Translations under genes and position numbers: made by a program
Part shown: piece after piece, positions 40,253 to 40,993 of the stretch
How the letters are laid out: each line of letters starts with the position of its first letter
How positions within the stretch are numbered: the first letter of the stretch is position 1
Notes under the pieces: generated by a model
What the model was told of the DNA's origin: nothing
The model's input: the letters and a program-made list of their open reading frames with translations, nothing else
Databases searched by the model: none
Assembly: GCF_000294655.1 (NCBI RefSeq)
Contig: NZ_CAHP01000032.1
Location: 62,026-103,018 of the forward strand
Source: Magnetospirillum molischianum DSM 120
Lineage (GTDB): Bacteria > Pseudomonadota > Alphaproteobacteria > Rhodospirillales > Magnetospirillaceae
Direction of reading: 5' to 3'
Length of the DNA: 40,993 nucleotides

Positions 40253-40993
40253 CCCGGCCATCCCAGCGCCGGGAGATGGCCGAGACAGCTGTGGCGCGAC
40301 GAGGGATCAGTATTGCGTTGGCGTGCCGGACGTTTGGGCTCAGCGAGACGTGCTATCGCTATAGCCCGAGGCTCTCCGACGAGAACGAGCAGATCGCCGA
40401 CCTTTTGATCGGGCTGACCCAGGCCAGAAAGACCTGGGGGTTCGGCCTCTGCTTCCTGTATCTGCGCAATATCCAGGGGCATGACTGGAACCACAAACGG
40501 GTCTATCGGATTTATCGCGCGTTGGAACTGAACCTGCGCATCAAGCCCCGGAAGCGGCTCAAACGCGACAAGCCCGACGAACTGGTGGTACCAGACGCCC
40601 CCAACCAGGTCTGGTCGATGGATTTCATGGCGGATCGTCTGGAGGATGGCAGGGCTTTCCGGCTTCTCAACGTGCTGGATGATTTCAATCGGGAGGGGCT
40701 CGGCATTGAAGTCGATTTTTCGCTGCCCGCAGAACGGGTTGTCCGGATGCTGAACCAAATTATCGAATGGCGCGGCAAGCCAGCGACAATTCGGGTCGAC
40801 AACGGTCCCGAATATATCAGCGGCACGCTGATGAAATGGGCCGAGACGCGCGGCATCGGCCTCCAACACATCCAGCCCGGCAAGCCGCAGCAGAACGCCT
40901 ATGTCGAGCGTTACAACCGGACGGTCCGGCATGAATGGCTGGGCCAGTTCCTCTTCGAAACCATCGCGGAGGTGCAGGATCAAGCGACAGAAT
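40249..40993 (+). CDS. IS3-family transposase OrfB, catalytic part (3' end outside window)
   Basis: Open in the -1 frame from the A7 site; an internal ATG is at 40276 ([20 protein letters not shown]). HTH_21-like region ([20 protein letters not shown]), then the integrase core with catalytic Asp in [10 protein letters not shown], Asp in [10 protein letters not shown] and Glu in [17 protein letters not shown], giving a complete DDE set. The C-terminus is truncated by the window edge. No stop or frameshift is visible, so this copy may be active. Confidence 0.9.
   Translation, partial: MTRPSQRREMAETAVARRGISIALACRTFGLSETCYRYSPRLSDENEQIADLLIGLTQARKTWGFGLCFLYLRNIQGHDWNHKRVYRIYRALELNLRIKPRKRLKRDKPDELVVPDAPNQVWSMDFMADRLEDGRAFRLLNVLDDFNREGLGIEVDFSLPAERVVRMLNQIIEWRGKPATIRVDNGPEYISGTLMKWAETRGIGLQHIQPGKPQQNAYVERYNRTVRHEWLGQFLFETIAEVQDQATE

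Larger units (their letters stand above)
39924..40993 (+). mobile_element. IS3-family insertion sequence (right part outside window)
   Basis: Starts near 39915-39925 inside the IS5-type stub and carries orfA and orfB in overlapping frames. A short hairpin (CCCCT at 39927-39931, AGGGG at 39939-39943) lies near the left end. The right end is beyond the window. Confidence 0.8.

Noticed and set aside
40102-40983. Minus-strand frame of 293 codons at the right edge
   Set aside because: Antisense to IS3 orfB, whose DDE residues are all visible on the plus strand.

Overview
The window looks like a chromosomal segment of a free-living alphaproteobacterium, most likely of the Rhodospirillales (Magnetospirillum/Telmatospirillum-like). 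This is inferred from gene content and codon use, not from a marker gene. The evidence is GC-rich coding DNA split by sharply AT-rich intergenic stretches, a periplasmic cyclic beta-1,2-glucan synthase, a complete kdp potassium-pump operon with its own sensor/regulator, hopanoid (hpn) genes, a Tat-exported Rieske protein, a Crp/Fnr regulator beside a DUF2892 membrane protein, and several fused or hybrid sensor kinases.

Layout. (1) 1-7.6 kb: 3' part of a very large cyclic glucan synthase gene running off the left edge, then three small genes. (2) 7.7-15.8 kb, minus strand: a 27-residue peptide gene, kdpF, kdpA, kdpB, kdpC, kdpD and kdpE, tightly packed. A near-canonical KdpE box lies upstream and a strong terminator downstream. 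(3) 16-18.5 kb: small envelope or stress-type proteins (collagen-like lipoprotein, PRC-barrel protein, BON lipoprotein, PepSY-like protein, two mini membrane proteins) separated by AT-rich DNA. (4) 18.7-21.1 kb: one polypeptide holding PAS, histidine kinase, two receivers and a LuxR-type DNA-binding domain. (5) 21.2-23.9 kb: translation and RNA modification genes (rsmD, rluB-like, a glutamine-amidotransferase hydrolase; divergent tadA). (6) 24-26 kb: an orphan Rieske protein, a NifX/NafY-like protein, a Crp/Fnr regulator and a DUF2892 protein. (7) 26-31 kb: a degenerate EAL-like protein, a membrane sensor kinase and small membrane or secreted proteins.

(8) 31.1-35.7 kb is a decayed mobile island. 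It holds a frameshifted tyrosine recombinase, a tight set of small genes (31 aa hydrophobic peptide, 54 aa protein, ADP-ribosyltransferase-like protein), an IS256-family element with a frameshifted transposase that cuts off the end of the ART-like gene, and the tail of an IS1380-family transposase. The small-gene set is the best candidate here for a poorly described system, possibly toxin-antitoxin-like. (9) 35.9-39.6 kb: hopanoid-precursor genes hpnC and hpnE, without hpnD between them and with a divergent, apparently non-catalytic squalene-synthase-like gene, followed by iron superoxide dismutase. (10) 39.8 kb to the right edge: an IS5-type transposase N-terminal stub followed at once by an IS3-family element with a classical A7 frameshift site, running off the window.

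How it fits together. Envelope and osmotic physiology dominates: periplasmic glucan, high-affinity K+ uptake, small envelope proteins, and hopanoids for membrane order. The other themes are redox or oxygen sensing (Rieske, Crp/Fnr, SodB) and signalling. No rRNA, tRNA or CRISPR array was recognised.
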